From: Sporisorium sorghi
Taxonomy: Eukaryota > Basidiomycota > Ustilaginomycetes > Ustilaginales > Ustilaginaceae
Assembly (NCBI GenBank): GCA_023212695.1
Contig: JALCCG010000029.1
Location: 58,664 to 122,663 of the forward strand
DNA length: 64,000 nt
Direction of reading: 5' to 3'
The position numbers were made by a program, and so were the translations under genes. Below the pieces are notes generated by a model that saw only the letters and a list, made by a program, of their open reading frames with translations, searched no databases and was not told where the DNA came from. The first letter of the stretch is position 1. Each line of letters opens with the position of its first letter. This document shows positions 38,854 to 53,376 of this stretch, piece by piece.

Positions 38854-40215
38854 ATGACAGAATCGTGGTCGTCAAATAGCACCACATCGACGGTGATACG
38901 ACTCGTCGGCTCACCGTACGGCACCGACGCACCGTTTCATCCATCCTTCACATACCCGATCTATGGCGAGGCCGAGACGATCTACGGCTACCAGGGACTG
39001 GCAATCAACCTCAATGTAGCGTCCGGCAGCCTGGTACCGATGTTGGACATCAAGTACCGCGCCAAGAACGAAGCAACCACGGCCAAGCTCGACGACGTCA
39101 AGGGCAAGATCAAAGAGTTTCTCCCCTCAGACTACATCTCAACGTCGACATCCGCTTCAGCCGCGCAGGAGGAGTTCGACGCAGCAGTGGAAAAGGACAA
39201 GAGCTTCCGTCCGCTAGGCGACAAAGTGCACACCTACACACGACGCAAAGTGAACAAGGGCAAGGGCAAATCCAGTCACGCGACATCGCTAGCGTCGTCT
39301 GCGCTTTCGGAGGACGACCCGGACGCGCGCGTGTTCGAAGTGTACCGTTCCACCTGGGACACGCCCGGCTTCCGCGAGTACCACCGGCGCATGCAGCTGT
39401 TCGCGCTCCTCTTCATCGAAGGCGCGAGCTACATCCAAGAACAAGAGGCCAACTGGGAGTTTTTCACACTATACGAAAAGGTCACCGACCCTGACACCCG
39501 CGCGGCAAGGTGGCACTTTATGGGCTACACGAGCCTGTACAAGTTCTGGTGCTGGCCCGACTCGTCGCGCATCCGTCTATCGCAGTTCGTTATCCTTCCG
39601 CCGTTCCAGAAACAAGGCCACGGCGGCGCGCTGTACACGACGGTCTACGCGCAGATCCGCCAGCGCACCACCGTTTCGGAACTAACAGTCGAAGACCCCT
39701 CCGAAGACTTTGACCGGCTGCGTGACGGCAACGACCTGCGCCGCCTCCTCGCGCCCGGCGGGTTCGTGGAGAGCGCCAAAGCACAGGGCAAGCTGCACGC
39801 GCCCCTGGACGCCGAGTGGATCGAAGCGCAGCGATTGGAGCATAAACTGGCCCCGCGCCAGTGGGCACGCGTGCTCGAAATGGTGCAGCTCATGCACCTC
39901 GACACCAGCGATGCGGAACAGGTCAGGCAGTACAGGCTGCAGGTCAAAGCGCGCATCTACCGTCAGAACAAGGATATCCTCGTGCAGCTCGAGAGGGCGC
40001 AGCAGCGCCAGAAGCTGCAGGAGACGTTCGAGGGCGTCGTGGAGGAGTATGGCGATATGGTGGGGGTCGATGTGGACGAGGTGCTGGAGAGTGGGCCGGG
40101 CGCGGGGGTGGGAAAGGGCGCGGAGTATGAGGAGGAGGAGGGGGAAGAGGAGGATGAAGATCGGTTCTATCAGAATGGTGGTGGGCCGCCGCGTAAGATG
40201 GCGCGCTTTGCGTAG
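38854..40215 (+). CDS. HAT1: Histone acetyltransferase type B catalytic subunit Hat1
   Basis: Encodes 453 residues from the ATG at 38854. The N-terminal Hat1 domain shows FHPSFTYPIYGEAETIYGYQGL near residues 30-50. The GNAT core has MGYTSLYKFWCWPDSSRIRLSQFVILPPFQKQ followed by GHGGALY near residue 255, the acetyl-CoA pyrophosphate-binding Q/R-x-x-G-x-G/A loop. A conserved TVEDPSEDFDRLRD block lies near 280. The C-terminus is helical and ends in an acidic Glu-rich tail. Known role: with the WD40 partner Hat2, it acetylates newly made histone H4 (Lys5, Lys12) before deposition. A low-complexity insertion near 125-155 (KGKGKSSHATS region) separates the N-terminal domain halves. Otherwise length is close to that of other fungi. 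Confidence 0.94.
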   Translation: MTESWSSNSTTSTVIRLVGSPYGTDAPFHPSFTYPIYGEAETIYGYQGLAINLNVASGSLVPMLDIKYRAKNEATTAKLDDVKGKIKEFLPSDYISTSTSASAAQEEFDAAVEKDKSFRPLGDKVHTYTRRKVNKGKGKSSHATSLASSALSEDDPDARVFEVYRSTWDTPGFREYHRRMQLFALLFIEGASYIQEQEANWEFFTLYEKVTDPDTRAARWHFMGYTSLYKFWCWPDSSRIRLSQFVILPPFQKQGHGGALYTTVYAQIRQRTTVSELTVEDPSEDFDRLRDGNDLRRLLAPGGFVESAKAQGKLHAPLDAEWIEAQRLEHKLAPRQWARVLEMVQLMHLDTSDAEQVRQYRLQVKARIYRQNKDILVQLERAQQRQKLQETFEGVVEEYGDMVGVDVDEVLESGPGAGVGKGAEYEEEEGEEEDEDRFYQNGGGPPRKMARFA

Positions 40216-40869
40216 ATGGGATGAGGTGGCGAAGGGGTTGGGCTCTGCTGTAACTGTGAGGTTCTCATCGTCAGCATATTGAGCTGTGACTGTTTAGGAA
40301 GTGCTTGGCACGCTCGGTGTATTGTTCTTGAACAGCGAGCAACGAGCCACGAGCATCGCAGAGCGCGAGAAGGCAAGTTGAAGCCTAAGAAGGCCTGCCG
40401 CCGGCTCGAGTCGTGTGAGCGTCTGCAGATCTGACAATCTGCCAATCGGGGCAGCATCGGAGATAGAGGTGTGGCGAGTCAACCCTTGAGCGGAAAAAAA
40501 AAAAAAAAAAAAAAAAAGCCACAGCTGCAGCTCTGTGTCTGTCGTGTCCCTCTGAGCGCGTTGGCTGTAGGCCTCCCGATTTTTTTAGGCGGGACACGGG
40601 TCAAAGAAAAGTGGAAAAAAAAAGTCCTAAAAGCGAGAGAGCGAACAAGACACAGGAAATTTTTTTTCTTCGCCTAACTTTTTTTGTCCAACCCAACGCT
40701 TAGCAGCAGAAGCAGCAGCAGCAGGAAGAGGAGGCGAACACACAAACGTCTAAAAGCGTCACAACGTGGAAGCGCGATCTTCCTTCTTAACTCTGTTCTT
40801 CGCCCAAAGAGCCACCCAATCCAACCACACCCCTTTTTCTTCCTACAACTCTGCTTTCTCTAGAGCAAG
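40216..40869. other. Intergenic region, HAT1 to IMP dehydrogenase
   Basis: 654 bp between two plus-strand genes, including a 24-nt A run at 40494-40517 and several shorter A and T runs. A CCAAT motif lies near 40810, about 55 bp upstream of the IMP dehydrogenase ATG, within a pyrimidine-rich leader. Confidence 0.5.
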
Positions 40870-42779
40870 ATGCCAGCTAGCAACGGACTTCAGATCCCCC
40901 AGGACAAGGCGGTGCTCTCGCCCGCACAGGCGCTCGAGCACCTCAAGACCTACGCCACCGGCGATGGTCTCAGCATGGCCGAGCTCATCGACTCGCGTCA
41001 GCACGGCGGTCTCACGTACAACGACTTCCTCGTCTTGCCCGGCTTCATCAACTTTGCCGCGTCGGACGTGAGCCTGCGCACCAAAGTCACCAAGAACGTG
41101 ACGCTCAACACGCCCTTCCTGTCGTCGCCCATGGACACGGTCACCGAGACGGACATGGCCATCGCCATGGGCTTGATGGGCGGCATGGGTGTCATCCATA
41201 ACAACATGAGCCCGCAGGAGCAGGCGAGTGTCGTGCGCAAGGTCAAGAAGTACGAGAACGGCTTCATTACTGAGCCCTTGTGCCTCGACCCAAAGGCGAC
41301 GGTGGGCGACGTGCTCGAGATCAAGGAGCGTTTGGGCTTTGGTGGTATTCCTATCACTGGTGAGTGTTCGGCAATTTTTCCTCTTTCGACCATTCCTCCC
41401 TTGCCCGTCCCCCCCCCCACCACCAACAAGATGAAACAACTACAATTGCATTTAACCTTCGTTCTTCCGAGCCTCTCCCTTAGACTTGGGAGAGTGTGTG
41501 CGGATGCGATTTACCTACTCTGATTCCTCTTCATTCGCTCCTTTGCATCGATTCGCCGACTGAAGGAAGCATGTACTGACCTTGATCCCTGGATTTTTGT
41601 TACATAGACACTGGCGCGATGCACGGCAAGCTGCTCGGCATTGTCACGGCCCGCGACGTGCAGTTCCGCGACACCACCATCCCGCTCAGCGAGGTCATGA
41701 CCACCGACCTCGTCACCGCCAAGCAGGGCGTCACTCTGGAGCAGGCCAACACCATCCTGCGCGACAGCAAGAAGGGCAAGCTGCCCATCGTCGATGCCGA
41801 GGGTCGTCTCGTCGCTCTGCTCGCGCGCTCGGATTTGCTCAAGAACCAAAACTTCCCGCTCGCCTCCAAGCGCCCGGACAGCAAGCAGCTCTACTGCGCC
41901 GCTGCCATCGGCACCAGGCCCTCGGACCGCGAGCGTCTGGGTCTGCTCGTTGAGGCCGGCCTGGATGTGGTGATTCTCGACTCGTCGCAGGGCAACTCGG
42001 TGTACCAGATAGAGATGATCCAGTGGATCAAGCAGACGTACCCGCACATCGACGTTGTTGCGGGCAACGTCGTGACGCGCGAGCAGGCTGCTAGCTTGAT
42101 CGCAGCGGGCGCCGACGCCCTCCGCGTGGGTATGGGTAGCGGCTCGATCTGCATCACCCAGGAAGTCATGGCGGTGGGCCGACCGCAGGGTACGGCCGTG
42201 CACGCCGTCGCCGAGTTCGCCGCCAAGTTTGGCGTCCCCGTCATTGCGGACGGCGGTATTTCCAATGTCGGCCACATCGCCAAGGCTCTTGCGCTGGGTG
42301 CGAGCGCTGTGATGATGGGCGGTCTGCTCGCCGGCACCACCGAGTCTCCCGGTGACTACTTCTACCGCGACGGCAAGCGTCTCAAGGGTTACCGCGGCAT
42401 GGGCTCGATCGAGGCGATGGAGCACCAGAAGAAGGGCAAGATCGCCGGTGCTACTGGAAAAGGCGCCGCTAAAGCCGACAAGGTCGCTGCGGACGAGAAC
42501 GCCGCTACGCAGAGGTACTTTAGCGAGAGCGACGCCGTGAAAGTCGCACAGGGCGTGGCGGGCGCAGTGCAGGACAAAGGGTCGGTCAAGAAGTTCCTGC
42601 CGTATCTGTACACCGGCCTGCAGCACTCGTTGCAGGACATGGGCGTGCCTCACCTGTTCGAGTTGAGGGAGGCCGTCGGTAAGGGCGAGGTCAGGTTCGA
42701 GCTCAGGACGGCTTCCGCTCAGGTCGAGGGCGGCGTGCATGGTTTGCACAGCTACGAGAAGCGCTTGTTCTCGTCGTAG
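40870..42779 (+). CDS. IMD: Inosine-5'-monophosphate dehydrogenase
   Basis: Two exons, 40870-41359 and 41608-42779, give 553 residues. The 248-nt intron has GTGAGT...ATAG ends and falls inside the conserved GIPITDTG motif, so the join is certain. N-terminal catalytic-barrel motifs include [12 protein letters not shown] and SSPMDTVTE. The CBS-domain insert lies around 125-250. The active-site loop [19 protein letters not shown], with the catalytic Cys near residue 344, and the flap region [10 protein letters not shown] are intact. The enzyme converts IMP to XMP with NAD+, the rate-limiting step of GTP synthesis and the target of mycophenolic acid. The Ala/Lys-rich stretch after GSIEAMEH is slightly longer than in yeast Imd proteins. 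Confidence 0.97.
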
Positions 42780-43232
42780 AGTGGTGGGGGCGCACTCTGG
42801 ATCGAGATGTTCGGGGTATTGGTCTCTTGACTCGTGGCCTTGGACTCGATTCAAACATGAGGTTCTGTGATGAAGCCCTTTTCGCTCTTTTGTACTTTAG
42901 TATTCTTTCTTTCTTTCTTTCTTTCTGTCTACTTTGAATCAAGCAAAGTTTTGTTGTGATTTGTATGGGGGTTTGAGATTGTTCCCGTTGTGATCAGCGT
43001 GAGAGTTCGGAATCACCTTGTGATACGACGCTCTTTCGCTGTGTTGGAGGCGAAGAAGCGCAAGTCGAGGGGGTAGTCCACTCGCGCGAGAAGAAGATTT
43101 TTACTCCACACAGCGTTGGCGAGTTGGAAATTTTTCGCAGAACAGCGTCTTCCGAGAAAAAAAAGTTGCTGCTTTCAGGGTTCACCACTTCATCCTCACA
43201 CGACCATCAACACCATCGACAGCAAATCAAGC
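42780..43232. other. Intergenic region, IMP dehydrogenase to RRP7
   Basis: 453 bp between two plus-strand genes, with a CTTT microsatellite at about 42903-42927 in the presumed IMP dehydrogenase 3' region. No other feature seen. Confidence 0.5.
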
Positions 43233-44330
43233 ATGGGCAAGCGATCATCAACGTCCGGCGCTGCCGCCAATGACGCCGCCAAATCCAAATCTAAGCCCTC
43301 CTCCTCGACGAGCGCAGCCATCCCACTAGCAAACGGCTTCCTCGCGGTGCCCATCACCTTCACCGCAGACGTCAAGCACTGGATCTACGTTCGCAAGCAT
43401 ACGTCTTCGTCCGCCGCATCGAGTTCGAAGGAAGAGCTGCTGGCGGAGCGCACGCTGTTCATTGCGAATTTGCCGGTGGATACGACGGAGGAGCATGTCA
43501 GGGAGGTGTTTGGCAAGGTGGGTGGTGGAGTTTCGGTTGTGAAGTGGAGGAGGCAGGTTGGGGTGGATGAGGGGGGCGATGAGGATGAGAGGGAGGAGCG
43601 GGGGGTTGGGGAGGGGTCTGATGAAGAAGAAGAGGAGGAGGAGCATCACTTGGCTGCGCCGCAAGGCGGGGGGAAGAAGAAGGCCAAGCAGCAGCCGCAG
43701 GAGCGCAAGAGCCGAGTGCCCAAAGTCGTGCCTCTACCACCGATGGACCCGCGCGAGGCTGTTGGGTCACAGGCGTTGCTCACCACCGCGTCGTCCGCAC
43801 ATGTCGTGTTCTTGGACGTGCTCTCAATGCAACGCGCGCTGGACGGCTTGCACAAAGGCATCCGCTGGCCGCACCTTGCCAGTAAACCAACAGGCCTCGC
43901 CCACCTCCTCTCCGCATACACCCTCGCCCGCCCCCCGCTCCCCGCCATCCAAACGCACGCCAACACCCGCATCGCACTCTACGCCTACCGCCGCGCCCAC
44001 CCGCGCCCACGCACCCTCGGCGTGCGCGGCGTCACCCTCGGCCCCTCCGGCGAATTGCTCGACGAGGACGGGTTCATCATCGTCCAGCGCTCCGGCTCGA
44101 GCAAGTACGGCCGCGCAGGCGCCGCTGCGGATGCGGGCGGCAGTGTCGGCGTGGCCAAGAGCGGGTTTGTCGAGAATCAGAGGAAAAAGTCCGTCGGGTT
44201 GGAGGACTTTTACAGGTTCCAGCTAAGGGAGAAGAAGCGCGAGCAGCTGGCGGATCTCAGGGCCAAGTTCGAGGCGGATAAGGCGAAGGTGGAGAAGTTG
44301 AAGGCTGGGAGAAGGTTCAAGCCGTATTGA
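43233..44330 (+). CDS. RRP7: Ribosome biogenesis protein Rrp7
   Basis: Encodes 365 residues. The ATG at 43233 begins MGKRSS; the frame continues upstream without another ATG. Residues about 35-60 match the Rrp7 N-terminal segment (FLAVPITFTADVKHWIYVRKH). An RRM-like fold starts at RTLFIANLPVDTTEEHVREVF near 83, is interrupted by an acidic Glu/Asp-rich insertion (about 115-150), and resumes around AHVVFLDVLSMQRAL. The C-terminal Rrp7 helix is recognisable (ENQRKKSVGLEDFYRFQLREKK ... GRRFKPY, shown in part). Known role: nucleolar factor of the UTP-C/CURI complex for 40S subunit assembly and early 18S rRNA processing. It converges on TIM22 with 494 bp between the stop codons. Confidence 0.93.
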   Translation: MGKRSSTSGAAANDAAKSKSKPSSSTSAAIPLANGFLAVPITFTADVKHWIYVRKHTSSSAASSSKEELLAERTLFIANLPVDTTEEHVREVFGKVGGGVSVVKWRRQVGVDEGGDEDEREERGVGEGSDEEEEEEEHHLAAPQGGGKKKAKQQPQERKSRVPKVVPLPPMDPREAVGSQALLTTASSAHVVFLDVLSMQRALDGLHKGIRWPHLASKPTGLAHLLSAYTLARPPLPAIQTHANTRIALYAYRRAHPRPRTLGVRGVTLGPSGELLDEDGFIIVQRSGSSKYGRAGAAADAGGSVGVAKSGFVENQRKKSVGLEDFYRFQLREKKREQLADLRAKFEADKAKVEKLKAGRRFKPY

Positions 44331-44824
44331 AGGCGGAGCAATGCAATCGAGTCAAGTTTTCAGAGTTGTGGTTGAAGCTGCTTGCAAACAGAATGCACAA
44401 CTCGATTGTGTTGGAGAAGCGCGACGAGGATCGTGTGTGCAGGCTCCGAAGCTCAATCGCGTGTGTGCGATTCAGGCCGGTCCGGATGGTCAAACGACAT
44501 GAATGTGTGTGAGAGGAGAGGAAGGGAGCTAAAAGTACAGTGGTGGTGTAGAGGTTCCGGTCTGGGTGCTTTTGGTCGTTCGTGCGATCGCCCTTTCACC
44601 GAGGGGCATCTATGATGTACTCGCCTCGAACCGAGCGTCGAGCGTCTAATATCAGTCGTACCTGAACGGAAAGATCAATCGTCATCTGGTGTCTCGCGTC
44701 GGAAGCTGTTGGTCGTCGGCGCAAAACAAAAGCAAGGTTAGCGAAGCCGAACTCTCGAGCGCGTCCCCATGATCCAGCCTGTGCATGACCGCTGTGGGGG
44801 AGGAGGCTGAGTGTGGCATACATA
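44331..44824. other. Convergent 3' region between RRP7 and TIM22
   Basis: 494 bp between two converging genes. It should contain only 3' untranslated regions and transcription end signals. No repeat or gene is seen. Confidence 0.5.
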
Positions 44825-45473
44825 CTACATATCAATGGCCCCCGAGAAAGCGGCGAACGCGACGCCTCCTCCGATGGCGGCTTTGGGGCCCGAGTTGCGC
44901 GCGAGGATGGCGCCCGCTGCGAAGCCTGCTGCTACGGGGTTGACGAGGTCGTTCTTCGCGCGATACTGTTACGCCCCGAACCGGTATCACCAAATCAAAC
45001 TCTGTCAGCATCGATCTACACTTTTAGCATCATTTTGGGAATGTGGTGACACTTACCGCCTCGATACAGCACTCGATACCCGAGTACAGCGCGCCCACCT
45101 TCCCAAACCCTTTCCCTGAACGATACATGCTCTTGCCCGTCTGCTTGAAGAACTCTTTCGTACTCTGCATCGTCGACATCTCTGCTCCACCCGCCCCCGT
45201 CGCCAGGCCGTTCGCAGCCAGCGTGGTGCGCCGCAACGGATCATCCACCGCAAACGACGTCGACATCAAGCTGAAGAAAGCTCCGAGCCCGAAGCCCGCA
45301 GCGCCCGACATGGCACACTTCACAGGACACGACTCCATACTCGTATTCGCGATACGGTTCCATTTCGCAATCTTGGCCATCTCGGTGCGGTCGTCTTCGG
45401 TGAATCCTGGGGGTAGAGGTTCGGTGCCAGGCACGTAGACGGGCGCCATCAGCGGGGGCAGGTTCGCTGCCAT
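44825..45473 (-). CDS. TIM22: Mitochondrial inner-membrane translocase subunit Tim22
   Basis: Two exons on the minus strand, 45057-45473 and 44825-44965, join to 185 residues. The intron has GTAAGT...ACAG ends and the junction reads CIEA-YRAKNDL. The Tim17/22/23 fold is recognisable. The N-terminal region carries [19 protein letters not shown] with two Cys of the kind that form an intramolecular disulfide in Tim22. Gly-rich helices follow, with [25 protein letters not shown], and the last helix is [20 protein letters not shown]. Known role: pore-forming subunit of the TIM22 complex, which inserts carrier proteins and other multispan proteins into the inner membrane. It is tandem with and downstream of RPT2. 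Confidence 0.94.
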
Positions 45474-45888
45474 TGTGAGGAAGGGTCCCGAGGGTGTTAG
45501 GGTCAAGTGGGGCGGGTGGTTTGAGTGCGTGCGCCTGCGCCGATGGGGAGGTCGGCTAGTCGATGGTACCCAGAGGTGCTGTTGAGAGGAAGGTCGTCGC
45601 TCTTCGAGTTGTGCAAGACGAGGTTGTGTAGGGGAGACGGTGTGTTGTACGAAGAGCAAGGGTTCACTGCTCAGCGTTGCGAGAACAAATTTAGCAAGAA
45701 GCTCAAAAAATCTGGCCTGCCACCAACACGGGCTTTTCCGAAATCCGAGCCAGCTGCAACAGCCTCCTCCCAGGCATTGAACGAGGCACTCACACTCACT
45801 CATTGCAGAGAGACAAGCGCCCACAGCACAACCACCGCAACACACTGATCCACAGCAAGACTCGATTGCAAAACAAAAGGACCAACAA
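45474..45888. other. Intergenic region, RPT2 to TIM22 (both minus)
   Basis: 415 bp that should contain the RPT2 3' region and the TIM22 promoter. Nothing distinctive is seen. Confidence 0.5.
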
Positions 45889-47205
45889 TCACAAGTACAG
45901 ACCCTCGGGCGTGCCCTCGTTCTTTCGGTCAATAACCCGCTCGCGAGCCGTAGTAAAGTCCTTCTTGGTCACACGCATACGTCTCTCGCGCAACGCCAAC
46001 AGCCCCGCCTCTGTGACCAACGACTTGATATCCGCACCACTGAGGTCGTCCTTCATAGCGACAAACTCTTCGAGATCCACGTCCGAGTCGAGGTTCATGC
46101 GCGACGTGTGCAGCTTGAAGATGTGCATCTTGGTCTTCTGATCGGGAAGCGGGAATTCGATCTTGCGGTCGATACGCCCGGGACGAATCAGGGCAGGGTC
46201 GAGCGACTCGATGCGGTTGGTGGCCATGATGACCTTGACGTCGTGGCGCGTGTCGAAGCCGTCGAGCTGGTTGAGCAGTTCGAGCAGCGTGCGTTGGATT
46301 TCGCGCTCTCCGCCCGAATTCGAGTCGTAGCGCTTGGTGCCGACGGCGTCGATCTCGTCAATGAAGACAATACTGGGCGCATGCTCGTCAGCGACACGGA
46401 AGAGCTCGCGCACCAGCTTGGGTCCGTCTCCGAGGTACTTCTGGATAAGCTCCGAGCCAACCACACGCAGGAATGTGGCCGAAGTCTGGTTGGCCACCGC
46501 CTTGGCGAGCAGCGTCTTGCCCGTACCGGGCACACCATAGAGAATGACACCTTTGGGTGGCTTGATGCCCATCTCCTCGTACAGCTCCGGGTGTGTGAGC
46601 GGCAGTTCGACAGCCTCCTTGATCTCTTGGATCTGCGTCTCGAGACCGCCAATGTCGGCATAGCTCTCCGAAGGCGCCTTGTCGAGTTTCATGACGCTCA
46701 CCATGGGATCAGCGTCGTCCGAAAGCACACCGACAATCGCCATCGCCTTGTGGTGCAGCAGCACGCTGCATCCAGGCTCGAGCAGATCCTTGTCGACAAA
46801 GCTCATGATGCTGACGTAGTACTCGGGACCCGTGGCGCTGCTGACGATGGCGTGTTCGTCGTCGATGATCTCTTCCAAGGTGCCTACGGCCATGGGACTG
46901 CCTCTGAGGTTGTCGACCCGTGTGCGTTCCTCTGCATCTTTGTCCTCCTGTGGCTTGAGACGTTCCTGGTTCTGCACGAACTCCTCTTCGAGCAAGAGGT
47001 GGTCCTTGATTCGTTCGAGCTTGAGCAGCTTCAATCGGCATCGTGTGTTGGGGTACACGGCGGGAAGCTTGGAGGACGAGTCAGGGCCGCGCTTCTTCTT
47101 CTTGCCTACGCGTGTTGGAAGAGGTGGCTCCCATTTCTTCTGCTGATCCTTCTTGTTGTCTTTGCCTCCGCGACCGGGCGCTCCGCCACTGGGAGCCTGA
47201 CCCAT
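45889..47205 (-). CDS. RPT2: 26S proteasome regulatory ATPase subunit Rpt2
   Basis: Encodes 438 residues from the ATG at 47205 with no intron. The N-terminus MGQAPSGG has the Gly2 myristoylation context typical of Rpt2. A coiled-coil and OB segment follows, then the AAA+ core: Walker A GVPGTGKT near residue 225, Walker [12 protein letters not shown] near 280, and the SRH with [12 protein letters not shown] near 340. The C-terminus GLYL is an HbYX-type tail that docks into the 20S alpha ring and opens the gate. It is extremely similar to yeast and human orthologues except for the Lys/Gly-rich first 60 residues. It acts in ATP-dependent unfolding of ubiquitylated substrates, the pathway fed by Cdc48-Ufd1-Npl4. 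Confidence 0.98.
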   Translation of the reverse strand: MGQAPSGGAPGRGGKDNKKDQQKKWEPPLPTRVGKKKKRGPDSSSKLPAVYPNTRCRLKLLKLERIKDHLLLEEEFVQNQERLKPQEDKDAEERTRVDNLRGSPMAVGTLEEIIDDEHAIVSSATGPEYYVSIMSFVDKDLLEPGCSVLLHHKAMAIVGVLSDDADPMVSVMKLDKAPSESYADIGGLETQIQEIKEAVELPLTHPELYEEMGIKPPKGVILYGVPGTGKTLLAKAVANQTSATFLRVVGSELIQKYLGDGPKLVRELFRVADEHAPSIVFIDEIDAVGTKRYDSNSGGEREIQRTLLELLNQLDGFDTRHDVKVIMATNRIESLDPALIRPGRIDRKIEFPLPDQKTKMHIFKLHTSRMNLDSDVDLEEFVAMKDDLSGADIKSLVTEAGLLALRERRMRVTKKDFTTARERVIDRKNEGTPEGLYL

Positions 47206-47568
47206 GGTGTGTTGAGTTGAGAGACCGGGGTCGCAGCGCTTGAAAAGAGTGTCTGCAAGATGCTGAGATGAGAGAGCGCGGTCCAGATGGTTGTGGGGAT
47301 GACGGTCAAGAGCAAGGAAGGATGTTGAGGTTGGATGCGATGCGGTTCAAGCAACACCACACAACGAGCAAGGCTCAGCTTTGCAAGTGGAGTTGCCGCT
47401 GTGTTTCTGCGATCGGACGCGCGTCCACAATCTCAGCGCTTTTCCAGCAGAGCCGTGCGAGTGCAATGCGTCAAGGACATGGATGTCATGATTATTAAGC
47501 GCCGCACGAATTTTTGAGCCATTTCGGTGGAGATGAAGAAGAAGAAAAAAAGAAAAAAAAAAAAAAAG

Positions 47569-47613
<45 letters not shown>

Positions 47614-48034
47614 AAAGGGGGGGGGGGGGGGGGGGGGGTGATGGGGCGCATCGTTGCGTGTGTGCTACAAGCCCTGAGGTCGTCTCTATACCTCTCCCTT
47701 CTCTCCACCTCGACGCCCCCCCCCCTGTACGTCGTCTAGTGTCACCACCACCACCACCACTCACGAAACTCAAAATGTTCACAATCGCATTGACGTCCAA
47801 CACCTGAATGTAGAACGAGAGTGAAAACGCTGAAACGCTTTGCGATTTGCATCTTGCCACAAGTGTGTGTTTGACAAGCCAGTGTGAGGGTTCGACAAGT
47901 GTGTTTCTTCGTGTGTTATTTGCGCGTGTGTGCGAATCCTCTTGAACATTGCCAAAGCAAGACCGAACGATCGATGCGCTTACAAGAGCAATCTCCAACC
48001 ACCTTTCTTCTCCTTTTCCTCCCTCGCCCCGCGC
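47206..48034. other. Intergenic region, VCX1 to RPT2, with purine homopolymers
   Basis: 829 bp that should contain the RPT2 promoter and the VCX1 3' region. It carries the poly(A)/poly(G) block described separately and a CACCAC-rich patch near 47740-47760. No coding frame of normal composition is present. Confidence 0.5.
47545..47638. repeat. Poly(A) tract abutting poly(G) tract
   Basis: Nearly pure A with a few G interruptions for about 70 nt, then a run of 22 G. All purine on this strand over more than 90 nt. Length is probably approximate in the assembly. Confidence 0.9.
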
Positions 48035-49282
48035 CTACACCTCCGGCGAGACCCAGAAGCTGAGCGCAGCGACCGCGTACAAGCTGCACAGCATCGCACC
48101 CTCCATATAATTGCTCTTTCCATCCTGCACCAGCGTGTTGACCAGGAACACCGCGGCCACCAAAATAACCGTCTCGAACGTCTCAAAGTACAGCGTCAGC
48201 GGCTGCTTGACCGCCCAGCCGACGAGCACCAAGATCGGGATCATACCCACGCTGATCTGGATGCTCGAGCCGATCGCGATACCCAGGCTGATTTCCATCT
48301 TGCCCTTGCTGGCCATCCAGACCGCTGTGAGGTGCTCGGCCATGTTGCCCACGATGGGGAGCAAAATGGTGCCGATGAAGGCTTTGGGGATGTGGTAGTC
48401 GTTTGCGACTTGGTCGATGGCGCCTACGAGGTAGTCTGCGTTGAACGCGGTCAGCACCGTTACGCCGCCCAGGGCGATCATGGCGGCGAGGGGGGACATC
48501 TTGGCTTCTTCTTGCTCGTCGTCGTCCTCTTCGGCTTCGTACAGGAACGCGTGCGACTTGAGCTGGAAGTAGAGGTACAGCACGTAGATGCCGACCAGGA
48601 TCAGACTCGTTCCGCGCGAGATGAAGAGCAACCCGCTGGTGTGCTCCTCGCCGTGCACCGGAGCCGCGTTGAGCAGCGCGAGCTTGTCCCAGTTGCCCTG
48701 GAACACCGTGCTCGTCTTGACGGACATATGGTACGCCGCTGGGATGGCGAGCGTGATGCAGCCGAGCGTCATGATCGACCCGCTCGCCTGCGCCGCCGTC
48801 TGCTGGAACGTATTCTCACTCCTAAACAGCCCACCCGCTACAAAGCTCATGCCCAGCACCAACAAGATGTTGCTGAGAATCGACCCGATCAGGCTCGTCT
48901 GCACAATGCGCAGCTGGCCCTGCATCAACGCCACGATCCCAACAATCAGCTCGACCGCATTGCCAAACGTCGCGTTCAGCAGACCGCCCAGCGTCTGCCC
49001 CAGCCGCAGCGACGCTTGCTCCGTCGCATCACCCAGGATTTTTGCGAGAGGGATGATGGCGAGGAAGTTGAGCGTAAAGATCCAGATCGCGGGCCAGTGC
49101 GCGTGCTCCGCGATAATGCCCAGGGGTACAAAGATGAGGAAGACGTTGATCCAGGAGCACGTCAGGATCCAGTACAGCGACGTGACGATGTTGGGTTCGG
49201 AGTGGTGGTGCGAGTCGCCATTGTGACTGGGCAGACCGTTGTCGTTGCTGGACACTAGAGGAGTTCGTTCGTTGGCCGGCAT
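48035..49282 (-). CDS. VCX1: Vacuolar Ca2+/H+ antiporter (CAX family, Vcx1-like)
   Basis: Encodes 415 residues from the ATG at 49282 (MPANERTPLV); the frame extends upstream but starts at a non-ATG codon. About eleven hydrophobic helices are visible. The two CaCA alpha-repeats are intact: GNAVELIVGIVALM near residue 110 and GNMAEHLTAVW near 315, each carrying the essential GNxxE acidic residue. An acidic cytosolic loop (EAEEDDDEQEE) lies between repeats, as in fungal CAX proteins. The short N-terminus has a dileucine-like ERTPLV vacuolar sorting motif. Known role: low-affinity, high-capacity uptake of Ca2+ (and Mn2+) into the vacuole driven by the proton gradient, restoring cytosolic Ca2+ after signals. 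Confidence 0.94.
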   Translation of the reverse strand: MPANERTPLVSSNDNGLPSHNGDSHHHSEPNIVTSLYWILTCSWINVFLIFVPLGIIAEHAHWPAIWIFTLNFLAIIPLAKILGDATEQASLRLGQTLGGLLNATFGNAVELIVGIVALMQGQLRIVQTSLIGSILSNILLVLGMSFVAGGLFRSENTFQQTAAQASGSIMTLGCITLAIPAAYHMSVKTSTVFQGNWDKLALLNAAPVHGEEHTSGLLFISRGTSLILVGIYVLYLYFQLKSHAFLYEAEEDDDEQEEAKMSPLAAMIALGGVTVLTAFNADYLVGAIDQVANDYHIPKAFIGTILLPIVGNMAEHLTAVWMASKGKMEISLGIAIGSSIQISVGMIPILVLVGWAVKQPLTLYFETFETVILVAAVFLVNTLVQDGKSNYMEGAMLCSLYAVAALSFWVSPEV

Positions 49283-49939
49283 CTTTGATAGCAGCGGCGG
49301 AACGTTTTTGCACAAGTTGATGGTGGTCGATGATGATGATGGTATCAAAGCAAGCAGCGACACGCGCACACAGACGCTTTCTCTCAGGCTGCAGCTGCAG
49401 CATCAGCAGCGACAAGGCAAAGCAAGATTTCATTTGCACTCGATGACAGCACCAATCAACCTCGTCAGCGGGCCGGTCAGTTTCTCTGCGCGCTGTGCAA
49501 GCACGTTTTTCGAGACAAAGGCATGTCGGCGTTGAGGCAGTGTGAAGTGTGCAATGTGCAAGTGGCGCGTGCAGCAGCGTGGGTCTCTGCAATGACAATT
49601 CTTGGCATTTTGCATCTCGGCAAATTTGCGCCTCTGATCCTCACAGCAGCAGCAGCAGCAGCAGCGTCAAAGCGGTCTCTTAGGGAATTCCAAATTGAAG
49701 AAAATCGAGAAATTCCGTTTGCGGTCACCCATGTGAGCGATGCACGGTTCACCTTCCACTGTCCCCCCCCCCCCGATCCCCGATGCCGCCTCCCGATCCA
49801 AGAATCACACTCACTTCACTTGTCAACTTTGGCACTCCCACCTGCTCTTGCTCTCGAAGAAGCTTCTTCGCCATCAATGTCAAATCAATACATCCATTGA
49901 AACATTACCGTCACATCGTGCTCCAGAAACTGCACCGCA
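49283..49939. other. Intergenic region, SNF1 to VCX1
   Basis: 657 bp that should carry the VCX1 promoter and SNF1 3' region. It contains a GCA-repeat near 49648-49665 and a C run near 49764-49774. No gene seen. Confidence 0.5.
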
Positions 49940-53376
<3,437 letters not shown>

